The notes under the pieces are model-generated. The model did not search any database. It was not told the DNA's origin and was given only the letters and a program-made list of their open reading frames with translations. A DNA stretch of 64,000 nucleotides from Gammaproteobacteria bacterium (GTDB lineage: Bacteria > Pseudomonadota > Gammaproteobacteria > Burkholderiales > Rhodocyclaceae), in assembly GCA_018824085.1 (NCBI GenBank), contig JAHJHI010000037.1, forward strand, positions 62,001 to 126,000, read 5' to 3'. Below, piece by piece: positions 16,977 through 25,560 of this stretch. Both the position numbers and the translations under genes were made by a program. How positions within the stretch are numbered: position 1 is the first letter of the stretch; each line of letters begins with the position of its first letter.

Positions 16977-17435
16977 ATGTCTGAGGTATCGGCCCCGCTG
17001 CACGCGCCATTCGATGTATTGGCGAAGACGTCGTTTTTCAGTGCGCTGAACGCCGCGCAGCTGCAGAAGATCGCGAGCATTGCGCGGCTGGAACAGTGGC
17101 CGCGGTCCAGTCAGATCTACAACATCGGAGATCCGGTCAGATACCTGTACGTGCTGCTCGACGGCATGGTGCGCTTTGCGATAGGCGTGGGCGGGCGCAA
17201 CGCGTCCGCCGGCGACATTCTCGAACAGGGCCAGGTCTTCGGATGGGCGGCGCTGGTCCCCGAGGCGAAGGGCCGGATCGCCACGGCGTCATGCATGAAT
17301 GACTGCAGCGTGCTGGCCATCGACGGTCAGGAGCTGCTCGGTTTGATGGAGGCCGATCATTCGATGGGCTACAAGGTCATGAAACAGCTGAACCTGCTGA
17401 TCACCGGCACCTTCACCTCCTTCGCCGCCGGCTGA
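16977..17435 (+). CDS. Stand-alone cyclic-nucleotide-binding-like (CNMP/CRP-type) domain protein
   Basis: 152-residue protein consisting of one CRP-like beta-roll domain (residues about 15-125) and a C-terminal helix, with no helix-turn-helix. The phosphate-binding cassette region reads GQVFGWAALVPEAKGRIATAS. The classical Glu of FGE is replaced within FGWAAL (88-93), while Arg100 is in the right place. Two further copies of this domain type, sharing FGWAA, are fused to a Rieske ferredoxin and to a permease in the same island. It probably acts as a ligand-binding or protein-binding module, not a DNA-binding regulator. The ligand is unknown. Confidence 0.82.
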   Translation: MSEVSAPLHAPFDVLAKTSFFSALNAAQLQKIASIARLEQWPRSSQIYNIGDPVRYLYVLLDGMVRFAIGVGGRNASAGDILEQGQVFGWAALVPEAKGRIATASCMNDCSVLAIDGQELLGLMEADHSMGYKVMKQLNLLITGTFTSFAAG

Positions 17436-17583
17436 GCGGCGTCGCCATCGTCCGACGGCGCCGGCTTGCGGCGTCGGACGAGCCAGGCGGTCCCATTCCT
17501 TTCAGACACTGCCGAACACCAGGCCGGGTGTTGGCTTCAACACGCCCAACGAAGGGCAAACGCAGCTCGGACAGCGCCGTTCG

Positions 17584-17599
17584 CACGGCGTACGCCGTG
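17584..17599. repeat. Perfect 16-bp palindrome upstream of the TSUP gene
   Basis: CACGGCGTACGCCGTG is fully self-complementary and lies 17 bp before the TSUP start codon. It could be an operator or an RNA hairpin at the translation start; the sequence alone does not decide. Confidence 0.45.
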
Positions 17600-17616
17600 T
17601 GCGCACGGGAGCCGGT

Positions 17617-18366
17617 ATGGCGATGCTCATGATCATCGCGTTGGTCGTCGGGGTGCTCATCGGAGCCGTCGGCATCGGCGGTATCCTGCTGATTCCGGCC
17701 CTGAATCTGGCGGGAGGACTGTCCATCCAGTCCGCCATGGCGACCTCGCTGTTTACCTTCGTCTTCACCGGCATCGCCGGCACCATCGCGTTCCAGCGCC
17801 ACGGCAGTATCGACCGCCGCGTCACCGCGCCGGTATGCGCCGGCGCCTTGCTCTGCGGGTTTGCCGGCGCCTGGGCGAACGCGCGGATGGACGCGTCCTC
17901 GCTGATGCTCATCCTTGCCCTGCTGGTGGCCTTCGCCGGCGTCTACACGCTGATCACGCGGCGCAGCGGGCGCGAGCCCGTCCTGCAGCGCCGCCCGGGG
18001 ATGCAGCGCGCCATGCTGTTCGGTCTGGGAGGTGCCGCCGGCTTCGGCTCCGGCCTCACCGGTGTAGGCGGACCGGCGCTGTCGGTACCGATGATGGTGC
18101 TGGCGGGCTTTGCGCCGCTGACGGCCATCGGTACCAGCCAGGTCATCCAGATCCTCGCCGGCGTGTCCGGCACGCTCGGCAACCTGCAGTTCGGCGTCAT
18201 CGACTATCGGCTCGCCGCGCCGCTGGTGCTGTTCGAACTGGCCGGCGTCTTCGTCGGCGCGCGCATCGTGCATGCGATCAATGCGCAGCTGCTGCGCTTC
18301 TGGGTCGGCGTGCTGTGCGTTCTCGTCGGCGCCGGCCTGCTGCTCAAGGTGGCCGGTGTGCTGTAG
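17617..18366 (+). CDS. TSUP (TauE/SafE) family sulfur-compound exporter
   Basis: 249-residue membrane protein with about seven or eight helices. The family repeat is seen twice: GVLIGAVGIGGILLIP near the N terminus and GFGSGLTGVGGPALSVPMM near the middle. TauE/SafE members transport sulfite, sulfoacetate or related anions. The start at 17617 follows CGGGA at 6 nt; GTG 17599 is a poorer choice. It is downstream of the CNMP gene on the same strand (181 bp), so it could belong to the same sigma-54 transcript. Beside a sulfite dehydrogenase, export of sulfite or sulfate is the most sensible role. Confidence 0.83.
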   Translation: MAMLMIIALVVGVLIGAVGIGGILLIPALNLAGGLSIQSAMATSLFTFVFTGIAGTIAFQRHGSIDRRVTAPVCAGALLCGFAGAWANARMDASSLMLILALLVAFAGVYTLITRRSGREPVLQRRPGMQRAMLFGLGGAAGFGSGLTGVGGPALSVPMMVLAGFAPLTAIGTSQVIQILAGVSGTLGNLQFGVIDYRLAAPLVLFELAGVFVGARIVHAINAQLLRFWVGVLCVLVGAGLLLKVAGVL

Positions 18367-18568
18367 GCGCACGTCGTCCGAACCGCCCCTGCCCGCTGTT
18401 GCAGCCCTGACGCGTCACCCTGCGCTGCCGTCGCGCGTGTCCGTGCCGTGCCGCGCGGGGACAGCGGCCGGACATGCGGATCGGCCGCCTCGGGCGGCAC
18501 GGATGCGGGAAGGACGGGGGGCCGTGCGGACGGGACTGTGCGGGCGTGAAGGCTGGCGCACGCGGCGT

Positions 18569-18598
18569 CGGGGCCGCTCCCTTTCGGGGGCGGCCCCG
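18569..18598 (-). terminator. Stem-loop at the end of the sulP-soeABC operon
   Basis: Nine-bp stem CGGGGCCGC/GCGGCCCCG with a 12-nt loop, just after the soeC stop on the minus strand. There is no T-run, so it may act as an mRNA-stabilising hairpin or a Rho-assisted end, not as a classical terminator. Confidence 0.45.
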
Positions 18599-18605
18599 CG
18601 TCGGT

Positions 18606-19553
18606 TCAGGAGATCGTCTGGTAGTAGAGGTTCTGCGGATGGTTGGCCTGGGCGAAGAAGTACCAGCGTTCGGCCAGCAGGCCTATGTACTGGATGACGA
18701 ACGCCAGGCACAGCAGCGGGGCTGACGCGTTGAGCGCGCCGAAGGCGAGCAGCGGCAGCGGCAGGATGAAGGCGAGCAGCAGGAAGGTCCATTTGACGGA
18801 GCGCAGGAAGGCCAGCGTGCGGTGATGGAAGAATTCGCGCGTATTGAACGACCCGCCCATCAGCCCCTGCGACTTCTGCACGATGCGCGGATGGTGGATG
18901 CCGATGGCCGACTGCAGCGTGGAGCGGTGGCGGATGCGGCTGTTGCGTATCAGCGAGGCCGAGCGCGTTGCCAGACCGAGCAGCGTCAGTGCGACCGCCG
19001 CCAGCGTGAAGGCGGGAGTCAGCGACGCGGCGCTGAATGCGGCAGACGCGCTGGCCAGCGTCACGCCCGAGGCGCAGCCGAGCACGAGGTAGTTCACGAC
19101 GGTCAGCGGCGTTGCCCACTCCTGCAGGAACTTCAGGCACGCGTAGATCATGCCGGTGCAGATGAACAGCGCCACCGCGAAGAACGCGCCGGCCGCGCCG
19201 ATCGCAAGCACCGCTTGCGGTGCCCAGTCCAGCAGGTGGCCCAGCCCGTACAGCGCGACGCTGCCCATGAAGGCGGGCAGTACGATGACTTCGCGTGACA
19301 GCCACGAGGTGCGCCACATCGTGGCGGTGCGCCAGGCCCGTTCGGGACGCCCGAGGTGGAAGAAAGACGCGACCAGCCCGCCGCCGGCGAGCAGCAGGCT
19401 GACCACGGTGCCGGCGATGTAGAAATCGCTGCCGGGGTCGATGGACGGCATGTTCAGTGCGTGCATCAGGTGGGCGCCGAACATGGCCAGGAAGAGCCCC
19501 TGGCTGGTGCCGGTCAGCGTGGTCAGCAATATGACGGAGAAGGCTGGATTCAT
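18606..19553 (-). CDS. soeC: Membrane anchor subunit of sulfite dehydrogenase (DmsC/SoeC-like)
   Basis: 315-residue membrane protein of the DmsC family with about eight helices, which anchors the molybdo-iron-sulfur dimer to the cytoplasmic face and passes electrons to quinone. Family features include FHLGRPERAWRTATMWRTSWLSREV (shortened; residues about 65-90) with its conserved His and Arg residues. It is the last gene of a minus-strand set sulP-soeA-soeB-soeC and starts 43 bp after soeB with an AGGA site. The Soe assignment rests on the A subunit lacking a Tat signal and on the sulfur gene context; other DMSO-reductase-type enzymes remain possible. Confidence 0.78.
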   Translation of the reverse strand: MNPAFSVILLTTLTGTSQGLFLAMFGAHLMHALNMPSIDPGSDFYIAGTVVSLLLAGGGLVASFFHLGRPERAWRTATMWRTSWLSREVIVLPAFMGSVALYGLGHLLDWAPQAVLAIGAAGAFFAVALFICTGMIYACLKFLQEWATPLTVVNYLVLGCASGVTLASASAAFSAASLTPAFTLAAVALTLLGLATRSASLIRNSRIRHRSTLQSAIGIHHPRIVQKSQGLMGGSFNTREFFHHRTLAFLRSVKWTFLLLAFILPLPLLAFGALNASAPLLCLAFVIQYIGLLAERWYFFAQANHPQNLYYQTIS

Positions 19554-19596
19554 CGTGAAGTCCTGTCGTTCGATGTCGCGGGTTGTCGAGGCGCGC

Positions 19597-20328
19597 CTAC
19601 CAGCTGGCGGCGTCGTCGAGGGCGGGGCTGCTTGCGTCGGGCTTGGGCTGGAGGCCGTCGACCTTGCGCGGGTTGTCGGTACGCATGATCTGGTCCGGGC
19701 GTATGGAAATTTCCGTCTTGCGCCGCGGCAGGTAGTGGTTCGCCGGCTGTGTCGCCCACTCGGGCATCAGCTGGTAGCCGCCGCGTTCGCGGATGGCGGT
19801 CGACACGACCGATTCGGGGTCGTGCACGTCGCCGAACAGGCGCGCGCTGGTCGGGCAGGCCAGCACGCAGGCGGGCTTGCGGTCACGCTCGGGAAGGTCC
19901 TCGTTGTAGATGCGATCGACGCACAGCGTGCATTTCGTCATCTCCTTGCGTTCCATGTCGAGCTCGCGCGCGCCGTAAGGACAGGCCCAGGAGCAGTACT
20001 TGCAGCCGATGCATTTGTCGTAGTCGACGAGCACGATGCCGTCTTCTTCCCGCTTGTAGCTGGCGCCCGTCGGGCACACCGGCACGCACGGCGGTTCTTC
20101 GCAGTGCAGGCAGGACTTGGGGAAGTGCACCGTCTCGGTGTTCGGGTAGCTCCCGACCTCGAAGGTCTGCACGCGGTTGAAGAAGGTGCCCGTGGGGTCT
20201 TCGTCGTAGGGGCGCAGGTCGGCCAGCGCGCCGGCTGTTCCGGAGGTGTTCCACGACTTGCAACTGGTGACGCAGGCCTGACAGCCCACGCACACGTTGA
20301 GGTCGATCACCAGAGCCATCTGTGTCAT
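19597..20328 (-). CDS. soeB: Iron-sulfur subunit of sulfite dehydrogenase (SoeB-like)
   Basis: 243-residue electron-transfer subunit with four [4Fe-4S] cluster motifs: CVGCQACVTSCK, CLHCEEPPCVPVCP, CIGCKYCSWACPYG and CTLC with CVLACP. The ferredoxin-like fold and lack of a signal peptide match DmsB/SoeB. It shuttles electrons between the molybdenum subunit and the membrane anchor. AAGGAG precedes the ATG at 20328, 57 bp after soeA. The C-terminal 40 residues (with PRKVDGLQPKPD) are variable and probably contact the anchor. Confidence 0.85.
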   Translation of the reverse strand: MTQMALVIDLNVCVGCQACVTSCKSWNTSGTAGALADLRPYDEDPTGTFFNRVQTFEVGSYPNTETVHFPKSCLHCEEPPCVPVCPTGASYKREEDGIVLVDYDKCIGCKYCSWACPYGARELDMERKEMTKCTLCVDRIYNEDLPERDRKPACVLACPTSARLFGDVHDPESVVSTAIRERGGYQLMPEWATQPANHYLPRRKTEISIRPDQIMRTDNPRKVDGLQPKPDASSPALDDAASW

Positions 20329-20385
20329 TGCTGATCTCCTTGTGAGCCGCCGCGACGGCGGCGGTCTTGTTCCTGATGCGGGCGC

Positions 20386-23295
20386 CTAGCCGCGCTTCTT
20401 CCATTTGCCGACGAAGTAGGCCTGCACGTTCTTGCGCACGGAGTTCGTGCCCGGCAGGGACTTCATCGCGGGGAACTGCGGCCAGGTCTCCTTCGCCTCG
20501 TCGTCGCCCGCCTTGTAGATGCGCACATGGACGTCGTACCAGCCGGCCTGGCCGGTCACGGGGTCAGAGTTGGAAATGTGGCCGCTGCCGCCCTGCATCG
20601 GCAGCTCTTCCGAAATCAGGTGGTTGAGCAGGAAGCCGCGACGCGATTCGTTCGCGGTCGGCCCCAGGTTCCAGGCACCGCTGGCCTTGCCGATCGCGTT
20701 CCACGTCCACACCGTGCCGACCTCGACCGCTTCGCTGAAGCGGCACATGCAGCGCACCTTGCCCCACGTCGATTCGACCCAGATCCAGTCGCCGTCGGCG
20801 ATGTCCTGCGCGCGCGCGGTCACCGGGTTCACGTGCAGGTAGTTGTGCGAGTGGATCTGCCGCAGCCACGCGTTCTGCGAATCCCAGGAGTGGTACATCG
20901 CCATCGGACGCTGCGTCACCGCGTTCAGCGGATAGCGCGTGAGGTCCGTGCACTGCGACTCCAGCGGCGGGTAGTAGAAGGGCAGCGGGTCGAAGTACTT
21001 CTCGACGCGGTCGCGCAGTTCGGGCGGCGGCTGCCGTCCCGGACGCTTGCCCTGCGCGGCAAGGCGGAAGCGCTGCAGCACGTCGGAGTAGAGATGGATC
21101 AGGATGGGGTCGGCGTCGCGGCGCATGCGCACGCGCTGCGCCCAGTCCATGTAGCCCTTGTTCCAGTTGCGCATGTACTGGTAGGACGCCGGCAGCACGT
21201 AGTGGAAGACGCAGTTGTTCTTCGCGTACATCTCCCACTGGCGCGGATTCGGCTCGCCGCGGATGGATTTCTTGCCGTCGGCGCCGCGCCAGCCGGCCAG
21301 GAAGCCGATGCCGGAGCCGGGCTCGGTTTCGTAATTCACGATGAAGTCCGGGTAGTCGCGGAACTTGCGCGTGCCGTCCGGCCGCGTGAAGGCCGGCAGG
21401 CGCAGCCGGCTGCCCAGTTCGATCAGCACTTCCTGGAAGGGCTTGCAGTTGCCCTTGGGTTCGACGACCGGCACGCGGACCGAATCCATCGGGCCGTCGA
21501 ATTCGGAGATCGGACGGTCCAGGATGGACATGACGTCGTGCCGTTCCAGATACGTGGTGTCGGGCAGGATGAGGTCGGCAAATGCCGTCATTTCCGACTG
21601 GAAGGCGTCGCACACGACGATGAACGGGATCTTGTAGTTGCCGTCCTCGTTCTTGTCGTTGAGCATGTTGCGCACTTCGCTGGTGTTCATGCTGGAATTC
21701 CAGGCCATGTTCGCCATGAAGATGAGCAGCGTGTCGATCGGGTACGGGTCACCGCGCCAGGCGTTGGTGATGACGTTGTGCATCAGGCCGTGCGCCGACA
21801 GCGGGTGCTCCCACGAGAAGGCCTTGTCGATGCGCAAGGGCTTGCCGTCCTCGTCGATGCACAGGTCCTGCGGATCGGCCGGGAAGCCGAGCGGCATGCC
21901 GTCGAGCGGCGTGTCCGGCTTGACCGCGTGCGGCCCCTTGGGCGGCTTGGCGATCGGCGGAATGGCGCGCGGGAAGGGCGCCTTGTGGCGGAAGCCGCCC
22001 GGCCGGTCTATGGTGCCGAGCAGGCTCATCAGGATGGCCAGCGCGCGTATCGTATGGAAGCCGTTGGAGTGGGCCGCGAGACCGCGCATCGCATGGAAGG
22101 ACACCGGATTGCCGGTGACTTCGTCGTGCTCGACGCCCCAGCTGTCGGTCCACGAGATCGGCAGGTGGATCTTCTGGTCGCGCGCGGTGACGCCCATTTC
22201 GTGGGCCAGTCGACGTATCGTGTCCGCCGGTACGCCGCAGATGCCTTCGGCCCATTCGGGCGTGTGCTCCTTCAGGCGCTCGAGCAGCAGCTGGAAGGCC
22301 GGCTTGACCGGCGTGCCGTCGGGCAGCGCGTAGCTGCCGCGCAGGCGCGGGTCGGCGCCGGGCGTGTGCGTCGGCACGAGCCGGTCGCTCAGGCGGTCCC
22401 ACCAGTACTTGTTGTGCGGGTAGTCCGCATTGATCTTGTCGCCTTCCGGGTCCATGGCGAACAGGCCGAAGTCGTCCGCATCCGGGTCCTGCTTCACGAG
22501 CTGCCCGGCATTGGTGTAGCGGGCGAGGAATTCGCGGTCGTACAGGCCGCGCGCGATGAGCTCGTGACACAGCGCGAGCAGCAGCGCACCGTCGGTGCCC
22601 GGCTTGATCGGCACCCACTCGTCGGCGATCGCCGAATAGCCGGTGCGCACCGGGTTGATCGACACGAAGCGTCCGCCGTTGCGCTTGAACTTGGACAGTT
22701 CGATCTTCAGCGGATTGGAGTGGTGGTCCTCCGCCGTGCCGATCATGATGAACAGCTTGGAGCGTTCCAGATCCGGGCCGCCGAATTCCCAGAATGAGCC
22801 GCCTATCGTGTAGATCATGCCGGCGGCCATGTTCACGGAACAGAAGCCGCCGTGCGCGGCGTAGTTGGGCGTGCCGAACTGCTTGGCGAACATGCCGGTC
22901 AGCGCCTGCATCTGGTCGCGGCCGGTAAACAGCGCGAACTTCTTCGGATCCGTTTCGCGCAGCGTCCGCAGCCGGTCGCCCAGCAGCGTGAATACCTCTT
23001 CCCAGCTGATTTCCTCATAGTCGCCGGCGCCGCGTTCGGTGCCGGCCTTGCGGATCAGCGGCTGCGTCAGGCGGGCCGGAGACTGCTGCTTCATGACGCC
23101 CGAAGCACCCTTGGCACAGATCACGCCCTGGTTCAGCGGGTGATCGGGGTTGCCGTCGATGTAGCGGATTTCACCGTTGCGCATGTGCACGCGGATGCCG
23201 CAGCGACAGGCGCACATGTAGCAGGTGGTCTTCTTGACGTCGAGTTCGCCGACGGGCTCGGCGTACGGATTGGAAAGACGACTGGGGGTGGTCAT
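20386..23295 (-). CDS. soeA: Molybdopterin catalytic subunit of sulfite dehydrogenase (SoeA-like)
   Basis: 969-residue DMSO-reductase-family oxidoreductase. An N-terminal [4Fe-4S] motif (CYMCACRCG, then VICAKGAS) is followed by the molybdopterin domains. A likely molybdenum-ligand Cys occurs in HGGFCSVNMAAG near residue 150, and the C-terminal dinucleotide-binding domain (from about residue 800) contains SHNYLHVNPVTAR. There is no twin-arginine signal, so the enzyme should be cytoplasmic as in SoeABC and unlike DmsA or PhsA. Length and overall style fit SoeA, which oxidises sulfite to sulfate in the cytoplasm. Neighbouring TSUP and SulP transporters and an oxygenase operon support this. GGAG precedes the ATG. 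Confidence 0.8.
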   Translation of the reverse strand: MTTPSRLSNPYAEPVGELDVKKTTCYMCACRCGIRVHMRNGEIRYIDGNPDHPLNQGVICAKGASGVMKQQSPARLTQPLIRKAGTERGAGDYEEISWEEVFTLLGDRLRTLRETDPKKFALFTGRDQMQALTGMFAKQFGTPNYAAHGGFCSVNMAAGMIYTIGGSFWEFGGPDLERSKLFIMIGTAEDHHSNPLKIELSKFKRNGGRFVSINPVRTGYSAIADEWVPIKPGTDGALLLALCHELIARGLYDREFLARYTNAGQLVKQDPDADDFGLFAMDPEGDKINADYPHNKYWWDRLSDRLVPTHTPGADPRLRGSYALPDGTPVKPAFQLLLERLKEHTPEWAEGICGVPADTIRRLAHEMGVTARDQKIHLPISWTDSWGVEHDEVTGNPVSFHAMRGLAAHSNGFHTIRALAILMSLLGTIDRPGGFRHKAPFPRAIPPIAKPPKGPHAVKPDTPLDGMPLGFPADPQDLCIDEDGKPLRIDKAFSWEHPLSAHGLMHNVITNAWRGDPYPIDTLLIFMANMAWNSSMNTSEVRNMLNDKNEDGNYKIPFIVVCDAFQSEMTAFADLILPDTTYLERHDVMSILDRPISEFDGPMDSVRVPVVEPKGNCKPFQEVLIELGSRLRLPAFTRPDGTRKFRDYPDFIVNYETEPGSGIGFLAGWRGADGKKSIRGEPNPRQWEMYAKNNCVFHYVLPASYQYMRNWNKGYMDWAQRVRMRRDADPILIHLYSDVLQRFRLAAQGKRPGRQPPPELRDRVEKYFDPLPFYYPPLESQCTDLTRYPLNAVTQRPMAMYHSWDSQNAWLRQIHSHNYLHVNPVTARAQDIADGDWIWVESTWGKVRCMCRFSEAVEVGTVWTWNAIGKASGAWNLGPTANESRRGFLLNHLISEELPMQGGSGHISNSDPVTGQAGWYDVHVRIYKAGDDEAKETWPQFPAMKSLPGTNSVRKNVQAYFVGKWKKRG

Positions 23296-23322
23296 CGTGA
23301 GCTCCGGTGGGATGGACAGGCC

Positions 23323-23348
23323 CCTGCCGGCGAACGGGCGCCGGCAGG
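23323..23348 (-). other. Hairpin in the sulP-soeA intergenic gap
   Basis: CCTGCCGGC/GCCGGCAGG forms a perfect 9-bp stem with an 8-nt loop inside the 72-bp gap. It may be a processing or partial termination signal setting the ratio of transporter to enzyme message. Confidence 0.5.
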
Positions 23349-23367
23349 CGATGCGGGATGGCGGTGT

Positions 23368-25149
23368 TCAGCGCGGACGGCCATCGGGCAGACGCTCGCG
23401 GCATTGTTCGAAGATGCGTGTCGGGCAGTGCGCGCAGACGTCGGAGTCGAAGCGCGGATAGAGCTCGCCGATCACGTCCTGGCCGATCGAGAACAGGTTC
23501 TCGCGGCCGATGTCCCGCATGTGGCCGGCGTCATCCAGCGTCTGCACGGCCTGTTCGTTCAGGCGATGGAAGTAGAGGCCGCCATTGCGCGCGCGCCGCC
23601 GCCGGGCTTCGTCGGCCAGCAGCTCCGCGCCCGATGCGTCGATGTAGTTCATGCCGGGGGCGAGCAGCAGCAGGTGCTTCTGTGCCGGATTCATCACCTC
23701 CAGTTGATGGAAGTGGCGCTTGACGTGGTCGATCGCGCCGAAATAGACATCGCCGTCGATGAAGGCCATCTTCAGCTGGCAGCAATCCGGCTCGTCGTGC
23801 TGCGGCACGAAGTGGTACTGGCCGGGCCCCGGCGCCGGCACCGCCGGACGTATCGTCGGGCGCGACGTGCGCTCCAGATACAGGATCAGCGAGAGGATGA
23901 CGCCGGAATATATGGCGAATTCGAGCTGGAACACCAGCGTCGATATCAGCGTGGCGAACAGCACCGCGCTCTCGCGCCGGCTGCTGCGCAGCGTCGCGGC
24001 GATGTGCCTGAAGTCGATCAGCGAGAAGGCGACCATGAACAGGATGGCCGCCATGGATGCGATCGGCAGATAACGCGCGAGCGGTACGAAGAACAGCAGC
24101 GTGAGGATCAGGAAGAACGCCGAGAACACCGACGCGAGCGGCGTCACCGCGCCGGCTTCGTAGTTGATCCCGCTGCGGGTGAACGAGCCGCTCGACACAT
24201 AGGCGGAGAAGAAGCTGCCCACGACGTTGGCCAGCCCCTGCCCGAAGAACTCCTGGTTTCCGTCGATGTGCTGGCCCGACTTCGCGCCGACGGCGCGTGC
24301 GATCGACAGCGCCTCGGTCAGCGACAGCAGCGTCACGGCGAGTGCGATCGCGCCGAGCTGGCGCAGCACGTCGGCCGAGAACATCGGCATCGACAGCGGA
24401 GGAAGGCTGCGCGGAATCTCGGACACGGTGGTGATGCCGCCGTCGTGTCCGAGCGCGCTCTGCACGCCGAGCGCGTAGAGGCTGCCGACGACCATGGCAA
24501 TGATCATGTAGGGCAGGCGACGCGCGTAGCGCCGCGTCAGGATGCCGGCCGCGAGCGTCACGGCGCCGACGCCGGCGACATGCCAGTTGATGTCGCCCGC
24601 CGTCCGCGCGAAGTTGGCGAGGGCCGGATAGAACTCGCCGCCGGAGGAGTAGTCCAGGCCGAAGAAGTTCTTCAGCTGACTGGTCGCGATCAGCACCGCA
24701 GCGCCGGCCGTGAAGCCGATGACGACGCTGTGCGATATGAAGTTCACCAGCATGCCGAGGCGCGCGAACGCCAGCCCGAGCTGGATCACGCCGACCATGA
24801 AGGTGAGCGTCAGCACATAGGCGATGTAGGTCTGGCTGCCCGGTTCGGCCAGCGGGCTGATGGTCGAGAACACGACGATGGACAGCGCCGCGGTCGGCCC
24901 CGACACCAGATGCAGCGACGAGCCGAACAGCGCCGCGATGATGACCGGCGCGATGGCGGCGTACAGGCCATATGCCGCAGGCATTCCAGCGATGGTCGCG
25001 TACGCAACGGCCTGCGGCAGCAGGATGACCGTTCCCGTGAACCCTGCGATGGCGTCCTTGCGCAGTGAGTATCGTCCGACCAGCGGCCACCAGCGGCGCA
25101 TGGGCAGCAGCGATACGGCGCGGCGCCTGGCTGTCGAGGAAGTCTTCAA
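23368..25149 (-). CDS. SulP/SLC26-family sulfate transporter with STAS domain
   Basis: 593-residue anion transporter. Its 10-12 membrane helices span residues about 35-430 and include the SulP signature region near GLYAAIAPVIIAALFGSS. A cytoplasmic STAS domain follows (residues about 455-560, with LAPGMNYIDASGAELL). The end has a Cys cluster, CAHCPTRIFEQC. The frame begins at TTG 25149 with GGGACGGGAC upstream; ATG 25101 is an alternative without a clear ribosome-binding site. As first gene of the soe operon it probably moves sulfate across the inner membrane, though SulP members also carry bicarbonate and other anions. Confidence 0.83.
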   Translation of the reverse strand: MKTSSTARRRAVSLLPMRRWWPLVGRYSLRKDAIAGFTGTVILLPQAVAYATIAGMPAAYGLYAAIAPVIIAALFGSSLHLVSGPTAALSIVVFSTISPLAEPGSQTYIAYVLTLTFMVGVIQLGLAFARLGMLVNFISHSVVIGFTAGAAVLIATSQLKNFFGLDYSSGGEFYPALANFARTAGDINWHVAGVGAVTLAAGILTRRYARRLPYMIIAMVVGSLYALGVQSALGHDGGITTVSEIPRSLPPLSMPMFSADVLRQLGAIALAVTLLSLTEALSIARAVGAKSGQHIDGNQEFFGQGLANVVGSFFSAYVSSGSFTRSGINYEAGAVTPLASVFSAFFLILTLLFFVPLARYLPIASMAAILFMVAFSLIDFRHIAATLRSSRRESAVLFATLISTLVFQLEFAIYSGVILSLILYLERTSRPTIRPAVPAPGPGQYHFVPQHDEPDCCQLKMAFIDGDVYFGAIDHVKRHFHQLEVMNPAQKHLLLLAPGMNYIDASGAELLADEARRRRARNGGLYFHRLNEQAVQTLDDAGHMRDIGRENLFSIGQDVIGELYPRFDSDVCAHCPTRIFEQCRERLPDGRPR

Positions 25150-25222
25150 GCGTCCCGTCCCGATTGGTTGTCTTGGTTGGCGGGCAGCGACCGGATGGCG
25201 CTCCCGAGGTGGGAGCCGTCAC

Positions 25223-25237
25223 GCAAGTTCGGTGCCA
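25223..25237 (-). promoter_or_regulatory. Sigma-54-type promoter for sulP-soeABC
   Basis: Read on the minus strand the sequence is TGGCACCGAACTTGC, differing from TGGCACG-N4-TTGC at only one position, with GG and GC 10 bases apart. The expected transcript would start near 25212, about 63 nt before the TTG of sulP. This is the best sigma-54 match in the window. Confidence 0.72.
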
Positions 25238-25372
25238 GCGGCCTTCGAGGGCAGTGCGCCGCCGGGGCTTGCGGCGCGCCGATCCGCCCGCAGCAGGCGT
25301 CCGCAATCCGCGCCGTGCAATGCGGCGTGTCGATCACTCGTGCAGACGTGGCGACGCAGGGGAGGGGCGGAT

Positions 25373-25410
25373 GTTTCGTGAGGAAACCCGGGCGTGTTTC
25401 GCGAAGAAAC
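25373..25410. promoter_or_regulatory. Tandem GTTTC-N5-GAAAC activator sites
   Basis: Two palindromes, GTTTCGTGAGGAAAC (25373-25387) and GTTTCGCGAAGAAAC (25396-25410), are centred 23 bp apart, about two helical turns. Their midpoint is about 155 bp from the -24 element of each divergent sigma-54-type promoter, so one enhancer could serve both operons. The same core occurs upstream of the stand-alone CNMP gene at 16861. Confidence 0.68.
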
Positions 25411-25541
25411 AGCGCTACCCGAACGGGTCTTCCGGCCACGGCGGGCGGGCTTGCGCGGAGTGCTTTCCGGGGCCGGGTACGTGAGCCGCAATCCCTTGTC
25501 AGTAAAGGAATGCAGCGATTCCAGAGCAAGGGCTCGGGGCG

Positions 25542-25560
25542 TCAGGCACGGCTTCTGCTA
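25542..25560 (+). promoter_or_regulatory. Sigma-54-type promoter for the oxygenase operon
   Basis: The sequence AGGCACGGCTTCTGCT keeps GGCACG and TGC with GG (25545-25546) and GC (25557-25558) 10 bases apart. Predicted transcription would start near 25570, leaving an 85-nt leader before the ATG at 25655. Confidence 0.62.

Noticed and set aside
20527-22797. 756-residue open frame on the plus strand inside soeA
   Set aside because: It is the complement of a strongly conserved molybdoenzyme gene, has a biased Arg/Val/Gln composition and no family features.
18606-23295. Reading the soe genes as a respiratory DMSO or thiosulfate reductase
   Set aside because: The catalytic subunit lacks a twin-arginine signal and lies with sulfite/sulfate transporters; a cytoplasmic sulfite dehydrogenase fits better, though not proven.
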